Source of the DNA: Abelmoschus esculentus
Taxonomy: Eukaryota; Streptophyta; Magnoliopsida; Malvales; Malvaceae
Reading direction: 5' to 3'
Assembly (NCBI GenBank): GCA_035048815.1
Contig: JAUCBN010000023.1
Span: 317,501 to 381,500, forward strand
DNA: 64,000 nucleotides
Positions 35,807 through 47,447 of the stretch are shown here, piece by piece. The first letter of the stretch is position 1. Every line of letters starts with the position of its first letter. The notes under the pieces are model-generated. The model was given only the letters and a program-made list of their open reading frames with translations. It did no database searches and was not told where the DNA came from. Position numbers and translations under genes: made by a program.

Positions 35807-36160
35807 ATTAAAAATGGAAAATTTATGAGAATATTGATGTCGGAAAAAATTATTAAAAAAATATTTTTTATTTTATTTTTTAAAATATTAATGATTTTAT
35901 AGTACATTAAAAGTCGACATCTCTAGATTCTGATTTATTGAACAGTGTTTTTAAACAATTTGAATAAAAACGGAGCCTTTTGACTCTAATTTTGGCATCT
36001 CCATATAGCATCTTCATCCTTACATTGTTCAAAATCAGAGTCTAAATGTATCAACTTCTAAAATAACGTAGAATCGTCAATATTTTAAAAAATAAAATAA
36101 ACAATATTTTAAGAAAAAAATTCTCAGCATCAATATTCCTATGAATTTTCCATTAAAAAT
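35807..36160. mobile_element. Foldback MITE with about 150-bp arms
   Basis: The left arm (35807-35960) and the reverse complement of the right arm (about 36020-36160) agree closely over their whole length. Landmarks are AATGGAAAATT, AGAATATTGATG (GGAATATTGATG in the other arm), TTTATTTTATTTTTTAAAATATT, and GATTCTGATTT-GAACA(G/A)TGT. The loop is only about 60 bases. The transcript would fold into one long hairpin. No ORF. Located 0.7 kb from the 3' end of the GLK gene. Confidence 0.65.
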
Positions 36161-36910
36161 AAAAAATTTTCCTAAATAAAAATTATTAAAAAATAATCAT
36201 CACGTGATAAGTTTATAAATTAAAAATTTTAAGCTTATATTTTAAATTTTTTAGTTAGTCAAAACATATATTATATTCGCACAAAACGATCTAAAAATAT
36301 TTAAAACAAGAATTCACTAAAAGAAATTGAAATGAAATTAAAGAGATTATTTTCGTACTGTTTTCATGGTTATTAAACTGAAAATATATAATTTCTAAAA
36401 TATTGATAAAAGATAATAATTAATATCGTTAAATAATTTGAGTTATTTAACTTAAATGTCAATTATTTATATGTCATTAAAAATAATATCGTTAACTTTT
36501 AAATGATTTATATAAAGTGGAGATTGAGTTAAGGTTTTATATTTATAAATGTAAATAATTATTCTAAGGGTTTTATTGTAGATGAAGAGAATTTCATTAA
36601 AAAATTTGGGTCAATATTAAAAATATATATCACTATTATCGTGGATAACCAGCGATGATTTCATTATCAAACATAAATCCAAATAAATAATCTCACTCAT
36701 AAAAATATTACAAGAGTGGTTTCAGTACTGGATATGGATCGACAACCTTAATTAATAAACTTGTCCTCGCAAGGGAACAAGACAACAACCAAGTTGCACT
36801 TCGGCTTCAGTCGGAAAAAAAAGGATTAGATTTCTAACTCTACAGCGATTTAACGTCGAGTGATGTCGTCGGATTTTACAGTTTTTCGCCGTCGGCGAAG
36901 TAGTAAAGCG
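36160..36910. other. Intergenic, 3' flank of GLK
   Basis: AT-rich DNA up to about 36720, then the probable 3' UTR of the GLK gene (minus strand) between about 36730 and 36912. No separate gene is seen. The open frame at 36752-37015 is a shadow of the GLK last exon in another frame. Confidence 0.4.
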
Positions 36911-36912
36911 GG

Positions 36913-38746
36913 TCAAGTATAAGAGGGAGGTATCTTGGGGATTCCTTGACGTTGCAGCTCTGCCAAAACACCGTCGGTTGAGGGTGGTTTCAACCCGATC
37001 GGAAGCGGAAGCCACGGTTTTGATAAAACGTCTCCGATGGCTGCATCTATGCTCTCTCTAGACTGGTTTAAGAAATATTGCACGTATAAATATAAATGAT
37101 TTGCATGCGTTATTGGTGAATCGGACGATGATATAAAATTTTAAAATTAAATACATTTAAATTAATTTATTGACACCGAAAAACAACTAACCGGATGAAA
37201 ATCGATGAGAGGGCGGTGGCCGAATTGTCCGGCCAGGGTGTCGATGCCGGTGTCTGCTTTATACATTACATGGTGGGGAGGAATGCCCGGTACCGTTGTT
37301 GCACCAAATCTCTGTTGGTAAATTAAGCACCAAATCCCATTAAATTAAAGAGTATATATATATAAAAGAAACATGGAAAACAGTAATGAGAGATTGGTTA
37401 CCGTTGGCGCCGCCGTTAATGGCGGTGGAAAGCAAGGTGTTCCGGGGGTTTGTCCATTAGGTACCTAATGAATAAAGAACCACTACTTTTAGCAGCTAAA
37501 AACTACTACTACTATATTTGTAATTTGGTGCTAGTGAAAAGGCCGCAAGAGCTTACACGGTGGTGGTGCCAAAAACTGGGATCTGCCAGTGGCGGAGGAA
37601 CCCAAGCAGGACGGGGCGGAGGGGACGTTGGATGTGGCGCTAGATGTTTTGGCCATAAGTGCACTAAAGATCGATCCATGGTGGGATGACCCCATACATG
37701 CAAAGGTCTGAAATGGTGATTTTGGTGGTGCATGGGTGATGCCGACGACGGCATGGGCGGAAAACCCATCGTAGGTGAAAGCCAATGGTTCATATCTCTC
37801 TTGGCTCCACAACTTACCGGCGTAGCACCGCCGTAGATTTGCCTCCTATGGACCCAGCTTGCAGCCTCCGCCTCACGAGCTAGCAAATGCTTCCGATGAG
37901 ATCTATATTTCTGCGTACAATTAGAAAACACATTTAACAACAAATTCTAAAAACTTCAATCGATTAAATCAACGAAAATAAATAACAAATTTACTGTTCT
38001 TTTCGAAAGAAATAATTAAGAAAAAATATGGGAATTTATGTTAAATTATTTACTTGAAGATGGCTGGCGATGTTATGGCGAGTTAGACAATCGATTCCCA
38101 TAATCTCTAGAATTCTCGACGGCACTGCCTTTTCCAACCCGAGCTGCTCCACCGCTTGCACGAATCTCCGGTGAAGCTCCGGCGTCCAATCCACCTTCAA
38201 ACAAACAAATAAGGAGGTAATTAATCTACCCTACGAAACGAGAATTTATTCGAAATAAAAAAAAAAAAAAAACTCGAAAACCTAAATTCAAGTAGTAATT
38301 ACTTTCATCTTCCTCGTGCCTTGATTATTGTTGTTCTTTGCTTTTGATGGTGATTTTCTTCCCTTATAACCATCTTTAGAAGGTGTTTTAACTGCTTCAG
38401 GTTCTCCTCTTTTGCTAACGATTTCTTTGTTCGAATTCAAAACTTTATTTTCTTTTTCTTTCTTCTGATTATCGTCCTCGTCCGGTTTCTCCACCGATGT
38501 GTTTAAATCCGATTTCTTGCCGCCGTTGGGGGCTGGCAACTCGACGAGAATTTCAGGTTCCATCTCCAAATCTGGCAACACATCTCCCTCGACGTCGATG
38601 CCGAGAAAAAGATCGTCGAAATCAATACTCTCGAGTAAGTCCCCGTCGCCGAAATCGTGGAACTCTTCGGAGCTGATAGTAAAACTCTCCATCTCTCCTT
38701 TGCTTTCATCTTTGCTTGTGTTCCTCAAAGGTGACACAGCTAGCAT
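36913..38746 (-). CDS. GLK1: GOLDEN2-LIKE (GLK) GARP transcription factor
   Basis: Six exons: 38303-38746, 38054-38194, 37557-37910, 37402-37464, 37192-37311 and 36913-37062; in frame for 423 aa, the usual GLK length. The N-terminal part is acidic (FHDFGDGDLLESIDFDDLFLGIDVEGD) and is followed by a Lys-rich linker. A GARP/Myb-like DNA-binding domain lies at about 149-202 (DWTPELHRRFVQAVEQLG, ending SHLQKYRSHRK). Directly after it is LLAREAEAASW. The middle is Pro/His-rich. The C-terminal GCT box (about 375-420: SIDAAIGDVLSKPWLPLPIG, LAELQRQGIPKIPP) is diagnostic for GLK as against other GARP proteins. GLKs switch on nuclear photosynthesis genes (chlorophyll synthesis, light-harvesting) and chloroplast development. 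The last-exon acceptor was chosen as ACCAG|TCT because it alone keeps the GCT box in frame. It sits next to RPN1 and TAXIMIN as in Arabidopsis GLK1. Confidence 0.93.
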
Positions 38747-38759
38747 TAAGTCAATCCTC

Positions 38760-40610
38760 TTTGGGTTTTCCTTTCTCTTTCCCGGTTAGCTGTTGAACGG
38801 AGATGAAGAGAATAAGGGCACTGAATAAATTTAATAAGTTGGTGTGGGGTTCATTGGCTGTTTGTTTACCGGGAAAATCTGGAAACGGAGTGTGGAAAAG
38901 ATGAGATATACACCACAACTTGGAGTTAGATCTCTTGGAATTTGTTTGTTTTTGTATATTGTTTTTGTTCTTATTTGCTTCAAAAACTTCCAATTTATCA
39001 TTTTCTATTATTATTTTTGTTGTATTTTATTTTAAATAATTAACATTTTTTATAATTAATAATTACATTCAATTTATATTATTTTTTACTGTAATTAAAC
39101 TCAAATAACTTATAAGCATAGCTATATCATAATCTTATTTAATATGTATTATATTACTTTTGACAATTCAATAATTTATATTATTTAAAATTTTCTTAAT
39201 ATCAAAATAAGTATTTATATTACTATATTTTTTGAAAGTTTTTATGTTTTAGGTGCTCAAATTATCATGTTTTTATGTATTTAATTATTTTTTTTATTTT
39301 TATGTATTTAAATTATATATTTTTTTATTTCTTTTAAGATTAAATTGAAACACCCCCTAACCAAAAAATAGTTAGGGTATTTAAAAAAATAAAAAATAAA
39401 CACCTAAAAACGATAATTTAAACATCTAAAAGGCACAAAAATAATCTAGCCTTATTTTTTAAAACAACCATCGAATATTTTATTTTCATTTAAAATTTAT
39501 CCTCAGTAAATAAAACAATATCAGTTAACGTCGTTAATGTGGTATGTCTGCATGTATGACTCGTTGACATGATAATCGTTATTTGACTGACGGTTTTTAT
39601 CTATTAAGAATAAATTTTAAATTATATATAAATAATTGCTTAAAAAAAACATGACTAAAATAAAATAATGAAAAAAAACGGAAAGGAAATTAATTTTAAC
39701 ATTATGTTGTTAATATTATTGTTTTTGTACTGTCTCGGTCGGTCTAGTAGTTTAGTGCTCTATACTGCTTCTCTTACGTACACTTGAACCCTAACCTATC
39801 CATGCTTTGTCTCAGCTAAATTTTACTAAAAAGACAATTCCACGGCCTTGAGTTCCTTTTAAAGCTAAACAAAACACTAAAGTTCGGTGGTTGATGTAAA
39901 GTTAATTTGTACTAAATAAATCATGCCATGTTTAAGCAAGGACTTGTCTGATTTTTAAATTTTTATTCTTAAAATAATAATAAAATAATAAATCAATCGA
40001 ATCTTAGTTTAATGTTGTTGTGACTTCGAGAAAGATATATATTCAAATATGTTTAAGTAAGCAATTTCTTTTGATTTAAAAATTAAAGTATTTAAATAGT
40101 TTAGATATTAAACTTGATTCTATTTATTAATTTAAAAAACCATTATTTTCAACTTTTTATAATTTTTTTAAAAAAGGAAAAATATTAAAAACAATTATTT
40201 ACCGTTTTTCGATTTTCATATATATATATCCATTTTTTTTCAACCAGACACATTATCTTATATTATAATAAAATAAAATAAATGACCTTTACTTTTATAA
40301 ATTACTTTAAAAATACAATATTTTTTTTATCCGAGTTAGTACAACTTATTTTCATACTGTCTTTATAATTCAAAATATCTAAGTCTCGGTCCGTTGTTTT
40401 TCTTCTTTTTGTATTATTGAATTACATGATTTGTCTCCTCACGAGGCGAAGAGCAAAGAAAAGTACACTGAACATTTAAAAATTAATATGTATTTATTGA
40501 AAATATATTTGGCCACTATAATTTATCAGAAAAATATTATGTGATCGTCCCCTATATTATGTATTCTTCAAGTATAGAAAAATATAATATCTTAAATAGT
40601 TTAATAAATT
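38760..40610. other. GLK upstream region and AT-rich intergenic DNA
   Basis: 38747-39000 holds the GLK leader and proximal promoter. The rest is AT-rich. Near 39733-39795 a tRNA-like pair of words (GTCTAGTAGTTTAGTGCTC, then ACTTGAACCCTAACC) hints at a SINE fragment. I see no ORF of interest. Confidence 0.35.
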
Positions 40611-40616
40611 TTAAAA

Positions 40617-41181
40617 GGTATAAAGATGATTTTAATCTTAATGTTTATGATTTTATCATTTTGGTCCTTATTTTTTTAGGATAAATTTATCCCTTAACAT
40701 ATATCTTTTCGATAAATATCTCATTTTTTAACTAGCGCAATGATTAAATAGTCAAAAAAATAAAGGATAATGATGTGTTATATATAGGTAGAATGATATT
40801 TAAGACTTGAGAATGCTTAGTAGCCTTTTATTTTAGATTTAATTAATTTTTAATATTTTATTTGAATTTTAATTATTTTATATTTTATATTAGATTCAAA
40901 TTATATTTTACATTTATATATTTGTCATTATCGTAAAAAATTCAACGATAGTGACGTATTATATATATGTAGGATGAGGCTAGATGTCATATTATTTAAA
41001 ATATATTATCACATATATATGACATATCAATATCGTTAAATTCTTAACGGTCTAATCATTATGTTAATTAAAAAATAAATTATTTGTCAAAAAAATATAC
41101 GTTAAGAATTAAATTTACCTTAAAAAAAATAAAAACTAAAATAAAAATATAATCGTTAAAGATTAAAATTATCTTTATACT
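40617..41181. mobile_element. Terminal-inverted-repeat element, about 565 bp
   Basis: The left end GGTATAAAGATGATTTTAAT and the reverse complement of the right end AGTATAAAGATAATTTTAAT match, and the match continues inward for about 130 bases (GGATAAATTTA vs GGTAAATTTAA; CTTAACATATA vs CTTAACGTATA; ATGATTAAATAG vs ATGATTAGACCG). A second, inner near-repeat pairs the AACGATAGTGACGTATTATATAT region with AATATCGTTAAATTC. No ORF, so it is non-autonomous. The flanks (ATTTTAAAA / ATTTTTAAA) may be a degenerate target duplication. Confidence 0.55.
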
Positions 41182-41189
41182 ATTTTTAA

Positions 41190-44100
41190 ATTTATAATTT
41201 TTTAATCGTATTTTAAATTTGTTGCCTTACAACTCCCCGAATTATAAAATCCTATGCAAAATCAGTGACCACAATTTAAAGATATTCTGCAAATCGATTG
41301 CAACGTGTACTTTCCTTTTCTAGTATTTTGGCACTGTCGTTTTACGGCACTACAGACGGTCGTTTCGGCTTGCAGTCGGTGTGCTTTCTTTTTCTTGAGA
41401 TGCTAGCCATATGAATTTAAAAATATATTATGTACTCATACAATGATAAAATTAAAATTTTAATTTGATGGTTTATTAATAAATAATAAATATATTTGCA
41501 TATAAATTAAAAGTAAATTAAATATATATTAAAAGATATATTTAAAAATTATAAATTACTAGTACGTAATCATAACTATAAATAAATTTAATTCTTGACA
41601 AACAAACTAAAAAGATAATAATAATAAATAAATAAATAAAATCGCAATAATAGAAAAAATAATTAAAATGGTAATAATAAAAACAAATATAATAAAATAG
41701 ATAAATAAAAATATTGCAGAATAATTATAATTATAAAAAAAATAAAATATCATATACATTAACAGTGAAAATAATTTATTTTATAAATATCTTAATTTTA
41801 TGATTTAGAGATTAAATTTAGAATTGAAATAATTAAAATTTATAATATAGAAGTCAGGGTTTTAATTTTAGTGTAATATGTTTAGCCCTAAAAAAATATA
41901 ATAGAATGCTAAATAAATAAAATAAACATGACAAACGATTTGATCGAAAGAAAATAACATTTAAAATGATTAAAATAACAAATTATTATACAAAATAATA
42001 TTAAAAAATAAATTATTATATAAAATAATATTAAAATAAACTAGATATATAAAAGCCGGTGCACTAACAGAAAAATAAACCCCAAAATAAAATTTATATT
42101 TCTTAATGGTCGGTTATGTGATCCATTAAGTATATACGCGCATGTACACATAAAATAAATCATAATTATAGCTTTTATGGTGTATTTTTTTTAAATATAG
42201 TATTCGTTGTTTTAATTTTTAAAATATGGTAAATATTATAGTGTTATTAAAATCATTTTTTTTAAAAAAAATCAATTTTGAATTATAAATTTTAAAAAAA
42301 TATTAAAGATTGATTTAAAAGGATTTGACTTCAAATTATATTTAAAAATATATTATTTAATTTTTTTTAATCTTACTTTAATGATACTGTAATATTTATT
42401 ATGTTTTAAGAATGAAAATGATAAATCCTATATTTTGAGAAAAAAATAAAATTATATTTAAATAAAAAATCTCATTATCACATGTTAAAATTACTTATAA
42501 AATAAATAAATAAATAAATAAATAGTTCCAATAAAATGTTTATAATGTTAGACGCGAGTTTTAAACTGATTTATCTATTTTTCAGTGAAAGTCGTTTTTC
42601 ACTATACAATGGATTTGATTGACAATCTCTTTATTTTCGTAATATCATTAATTAATTTAATGTAAATTATATTTATGTGTTAGATATATATACTGTATGA
42701 TGTGTCCAATTGACATATTTTGTTTGTACCATGAAAAAGGACATAAGTGTCTTAATACTAGCGTCCTAGGGCAGACATGGACATGTTCTTCCATGGTCCT
42801 CAACACAACAATAATTGTTATTGAAATAAAATATTTATTATTATTATTATTATTATTATCTCTTTCATACGTGTCTTTTCTTCTTTACCGAAGGTCCCTT
42901 TAATCAATTTTCGATATATTCTATTCAGGCTTAACGATTGGATCAGATGGGATCAAATTTGAATTAGAGTTTTGGGTGTGATAATATTATTTATAAATTA
43001 TTTTATTATATTTTTTATTTTAAAGTTTTGTTTTAATTAATTTAAATTGATTTGAGTCACACATCTAATTTTAGTGACGAGTCTCTCAATATTTTTTTTA
43101 ACGTATGTAATACCTCAAACTCAAAACTTATAAGTGATATTAAGATGATCACCGTTTAGACCAACCTTCATTGGTATAAACTACTTTATTTTATTTTATG
43201 AGGTCTATTTTTTAATTATCAAAATTAAGAGAAACCTGACTATTAAACCACTTGGATCAACCTTTTCTGTTAAAATTTTAATGGGAGTGACACAAATAAA
43301 TATTGTTTAAAAGTTAGGTGACCTAATTGACGAATTCGTTAGTTAGATGATCAAAATATATATCTCTATTTAGTTGGGTGGCCAAAATATATATCTCTAA
43401 TTAATTGGTGGTTATTGAAGTAGTTTACCCTTTCATTAATTATTACATCAACTTTTCACCTAAAATTAACCGCGAGTGACCACCTGGTAATTTTCGATTA
43501 GTTAATGACTTATTTTGTAACTTTTATAGTTTGGCGACCCACCTAAGTAATATCCTATAAACTATTCCTGTTGTGTTGGGCTTAAAACATGGAGCGTTAT
43601 GTTTGGGCTTTAAATACAAGAGAGGCAATATAATTGAAAAAAGATAAGCCAGCGAAAAAAAGATATTTATTATTTTTGTGCCACAATGGAAAATTTCAAT
43701 GAATTCCAAAATTTTGTGCCAAAAAAAGTTGAAGTCCCTACACGCTAAGGGTCCTTCAACGTAGACAATTTTTTATTTAAAATTAAAATATTTATTATTT
43801 TTTCATTAAAAAATAAATAATTACTCATGAAATATGAATTTTGTTCTAAGATTGATTTATTATAAAATAAAAAATAAATGGTATTTTAAAAAGATAGTTA
43901 TCTAGAAAAGGTTATATAAGCAATATCATATTGCATAATCAGATTTAGTATAGAAGCCAAATATTTATCATAAATCACTAATATTTATTACAATAATAGT
44001 CAATTATTCTATATAAATGTCGATAATAAATTTTAATATTTTTTTTATCATTTATTATTACACGTAATGTCTACAAATAGTTAAATAAAAGCATGTTACC

Positions 44101-44800
44101 AAATCATTTTTGGCCTGCACAAGGAAAGGTTCCGAAACAGCTAATATCGCCACATTAATTATTCCTATTGTATGGTCCATTCAAAATTATAGAAAAATAA
44201 TAAAAGAACTTAAATGTTCAATTAAACTCAAACTCATATAATTTCCGCTTTTAGGAAAAATTATTTAATACATATAATTGTGAAATTAAAGAAAAATATA
44301 TTATACGTTATTTATTCGATTGAGTAATAAAAATTGTTTATGTTATTATTGTTTTTAATGTTGTACTTTTTATAGATAAGTCTTTATTCATATTTTCTAT
44401 AAATTAATTTTAAGAATAATTTTTTATTTGATAAAAGAGAAATTATATTATAAGTTATTTTAATAAAGTTATTCATGAGATCAACCAATTAAATGTATTT
44501 ATTTTATTAATTTTTTTATTTTATTTTTTTATCAAGTGATCTTTTATTATATTTATTCTAAATTAAAGTTAAAAATATTTTTTAAAATAAAAAGTAAAAA
44601 TTTATTTAACAAAAAATAAAATAAAAATTAATTAAATATATATATTGATTGATTGATCTAATAGATTACATATCAGAAATAACTAAATAATGAGATAAAT
44701 ACCTATAATATATTTTATCGTCGAACTGATCCTTAACCCAAAAAACCCGCATTGTAATTAGAGGGTACATCAGTAATTACGTTTAGTAGTTTCTTTTCCG
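41190..44800. other. Long AT-rich intergenic region, no gene seen
   Basis: About 3.6 kb, extremely AT-rich, with simple tracts such as (TTA)n at about 42835-42860 and (AAATA)n-like runs near 41620-41645 and 42501-42525. Around 43090-43500 the text takes the style of dispersed repeats, with a local duplication of CAAAATATATATCTCT (about 43350 and 43385). Open frames (42697-42903, 43524-43709) show no domains. Confidence 0.45.
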
Positions 44801-44935
44801 CGTCGGCCATTGCCGAGTTGGATATTTTCCTTTTATATTGATTTCTCTCTGCAACTTCAAAATTTCAATCTCCTCTTTCAAATTCAAACGCAGAAACTAA
44901 GAAAACCCAGATTTGTTTTCCTTTAGCAAAGAAAA

Positions 44936-45336
44936 ATGGGGGATTGCAGACCATTAGGGTTCTTACTCGGACTCCCTTTCGCCCTCATTGCATTGGTTTT
45001 AGCCGTCGTTGGTGCTGTTATTTGGGTTCTCGGGTAAGTCTTTCTTTAACTTTTTTTACTATTTCTTCTACACATTTTCTAACAATTAACATAGATCAAA
45101 GAGTTTACAAACCAGTAAGAAATCTGGGTTTTTTCTTCTTTCTAACTGTTGTAGTTTGAGTGAAGAAAGTGTTTAAAATTGTGGGTTTTTCCTGGAAAAT
45201 TTCCTCCTGCAGGACCATCTTGAGTTGCCTTTGCCCATGCTGTATTTGCTGTGCTGCACTTGTGAATTTCGCTATGGATCTTATCAAGCTTCCTATTAGG
45301 GTTCTTAGATGGTTCATTGATCAAATCCCGTGTTGA
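44936..45336 (+). CDS. TAXIMIN-type small cysteine-rich peptide
   Basis: Two exons, 44936-45033 and 45213-45336, joined by a GTAAGT...CCTGCAG intron; 73 aa. The start MGDCRPLGFLLGLPFALIAL opens a hydrophobic segment (about 7-33). The Cys-rich core CLCPCCICCAA and the end RVLRWFIDQIPC follow. This matches the very conserved plant TAXIMIN family (Arabidopsis TAX1 At2g31090, TAX2 At2g20562, from memory), peptides that travel the secretory pathway to the plasma membrane and affect organ boundaries and alkaloid metabolism. A TATA-like TTTTATATTG at 44831-44840 is about 100 bases before the ATG. Position near GLK and RPN1 supports TAX2 orthology. Confidence 0.88.
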
Positions 45337-45339
45337 TTG

Positions 45340-46975
45340 ATTCTATTTTAGTGACCATGTTCTTCATTTTCTTCTATGATCTGATCTTAGAGAAAGTATA
45401 TTGATTTTAATTTGGTATTGTTTTTTTTTAGATTATTAGATGATGTGATTTTATGATTATCATTGTTGTTGATGATTAACGAAGCCTAAGCATTTGATTC
45501 TTGATTTGTTTAGTGCTTTCTCTTATTTAACTTGATGCACAAAATTTAAATTTCAACTTTTTTCTCCATAGGTGATTTAACAAATCATTGAAAAAAAAAG
45601 TATGGGTTTTGATCAGCGGTGCTAATTGAATTGAATAGTTTGAATTTTGTTCGATCAAAATTTAATTAATATTTAATTAAGTTTAAATTTAATTTAAAAT
45701 TTTAATAGATCGAATCAAACGAATTTTAATTCGACTTAAAATATCGATAAACTATATAAATAATTCCGCGACAGTAAATCACCTTTTTATTGAATCCCTA
45801 ATATGAAAAACTATAAAATAATCTTCGACTTCAAATATTTTGATTTTCTACCCATTTAGTCCCTACAAATTACAAAATTTTGAATGAATTAATTTGAATT
45901 CAAACAAAAACAAAGTCATACCATGGATAAAACTGCTTAAATTTAAATCTTTTAATTTTTTTCTTTAACTAATTAAATCAGATATAATTCTTTTAATTTA
46001 ATTTACAATACCAAAAATTGAATAGTTGAGCTCAAAGTCTATAGCTTTGTACCATGTCTCCTCTCCAGAATTTGAATGTAAAAGAGAAAATAAGGTTATG
46101 CGGCTGTTTTTTTACGTGAACCGTAAATAACGTGGTGGGTCGAGAATATAAAATAATTTATCGTTAAGCCTATTTTTGTCTTGCAAACCCAAATCCCATG
46201 GGCTTCTCAGCTCGTAGGCCCATCAGCTTGACCACTTTCCTTGTACCTCGACTTGCCGCCATTACAAAGTCTGCAAGACTGCAACAACAGCTGTTTTAAC
46301 CTATGCAAACATCAACCTTTTCCAACAATATTGTCTGAGAAACTGAACTGACACAGGTTGGGTGTCTTGAGAACGGAGTGCTGTTTTCAAATTCACCAGC
46401 TTTTTTGGTAAATCCCGGCGGAAAATGGTAAATTTTCTTTTGATTCTTCATAGGCTAAGTTTTGGCATTGTCATATGTTTCTGTATCTGTATGTTGTTTA
46501 TATTCAAGAATGAAGAATTATAGCAATCTGGGTATTTGTCTATCTGCTGCATAATGAATTTGCTGACATCTCAAATTATGCATTTCCTTTGATTAGTTCA
46601 TGAAATTGCATGAACTTTACACGTTTATATTATCTCTCTAAATAAAGTTTTTTCGATAATTATTCATTCTATTGCATAATCAGAAATCAATTACATGCGT
46701 TGACGTTTATATAATCATCTAAACGTGTATATCTCAATTAGCACATAATTGAACGATAGAGTTGTCACCCTTTTCAATACATTTTTTATATAATTTAGTG
46801 CTATCAACAATAGTTTCAGGAGTTTGCCAACCCCTTCGTAATATCTGTGATTTCTTTCCTCCTAAATAAAATACAAGAAAGCACTCCAAGTCAACTTTAA
46901 AATGCAGACAATTAAGGATTTATCTCTCAGCATATTAACAGATCATTGTAGTTCGTCATCCCATTGCATAATTAG
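45340..46975. other. Intergenic, with an orphan promoter-like patch
   Basis: The TAXIMIN 3' flank is followed by AT-rich repeat-style DNA (ATCGAATCAAACGAATTTTAATTCGAC near 45710). At about 46195-46430 composition changes: TAGGCCCATCAG (about 46215) is a site II word, then comes a leader-like stretch and GCGGAAAATGGTAAATTTTC (46421-46440), where ATG runs straight into a donor-like GTAAAT. No following exon was found, so this is at most a promoter relic or a gene fragment. Confidence 0.35.
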
Positions 46976-46980
46976 TCTAC

Positions 46981-47235
46981 TTACATTGCACAACCAAAGT
47001 AAAACCACCCAAATATTAGTATTGAAAGGACATTAAAAAATATATGATTCCTGTTTTCCATTCCTGAATCGTAGAACAAACAGAAAGCCTTAATAGTTAT
47101 ACCCGTATGAATCAACCTATGGCGGGTAGGTAGCCTATTAAAGATTGCCATCCAAGTCACCAAAGCTTGCTTTGGAGTATGAGAGGGAAACCAAACCAAT
47201 TTCTGCCGACTAACTTTAGTTCCTCTATCTCGCAC
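46981..47235 (-). pseudogene. LINE-type reverse transcriptase zinc-binding (zf-RVT) remnant
   Basis: The minus-strand translation KLVWFPSHTPKQALVTWMA ... RLPTRHRL ... CLFYDSGMENRNHIFF has the pattern of the zf-RVT domain found at the C-terminal end of plant LINE polyproteins (usually VWxxxxPPKxxFxxWLAxxxRLxTxDRL ... CxxCxxxxEtxdHLFFxC). One of the expected Cys is Tyr/Asp here, and no reverse transcriptase core lies upstream. It is a fragment of a dead non-LTR retrotransposon just past the 3' end of the U-box gene. Confidence 0.6.
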
Positions 47236-47447
47236 CTAGTCCCAAACTCAAACAATACTAACATCACTCAAATTTTGGCCCACAAATCATATACAATATC
47301 TGTCTAAAAAATGAACATGCTTTGTCTCGAATTGTATTCGGGGAAGAATCTATTACGGACACTGTACAAGATCTGAATAAATGAACTACCTTCAAAACAT
47401 GTTGTTTATCTTGCATCTAATTTACAAAAAGAAAAAGAAAAACTGAT

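Noticed and set aside
36752..37015. 87-codon minus-strand frame
   Set aside because: Overlaps the GLK last exon in another frame; the GCT-box frame is the coding one.
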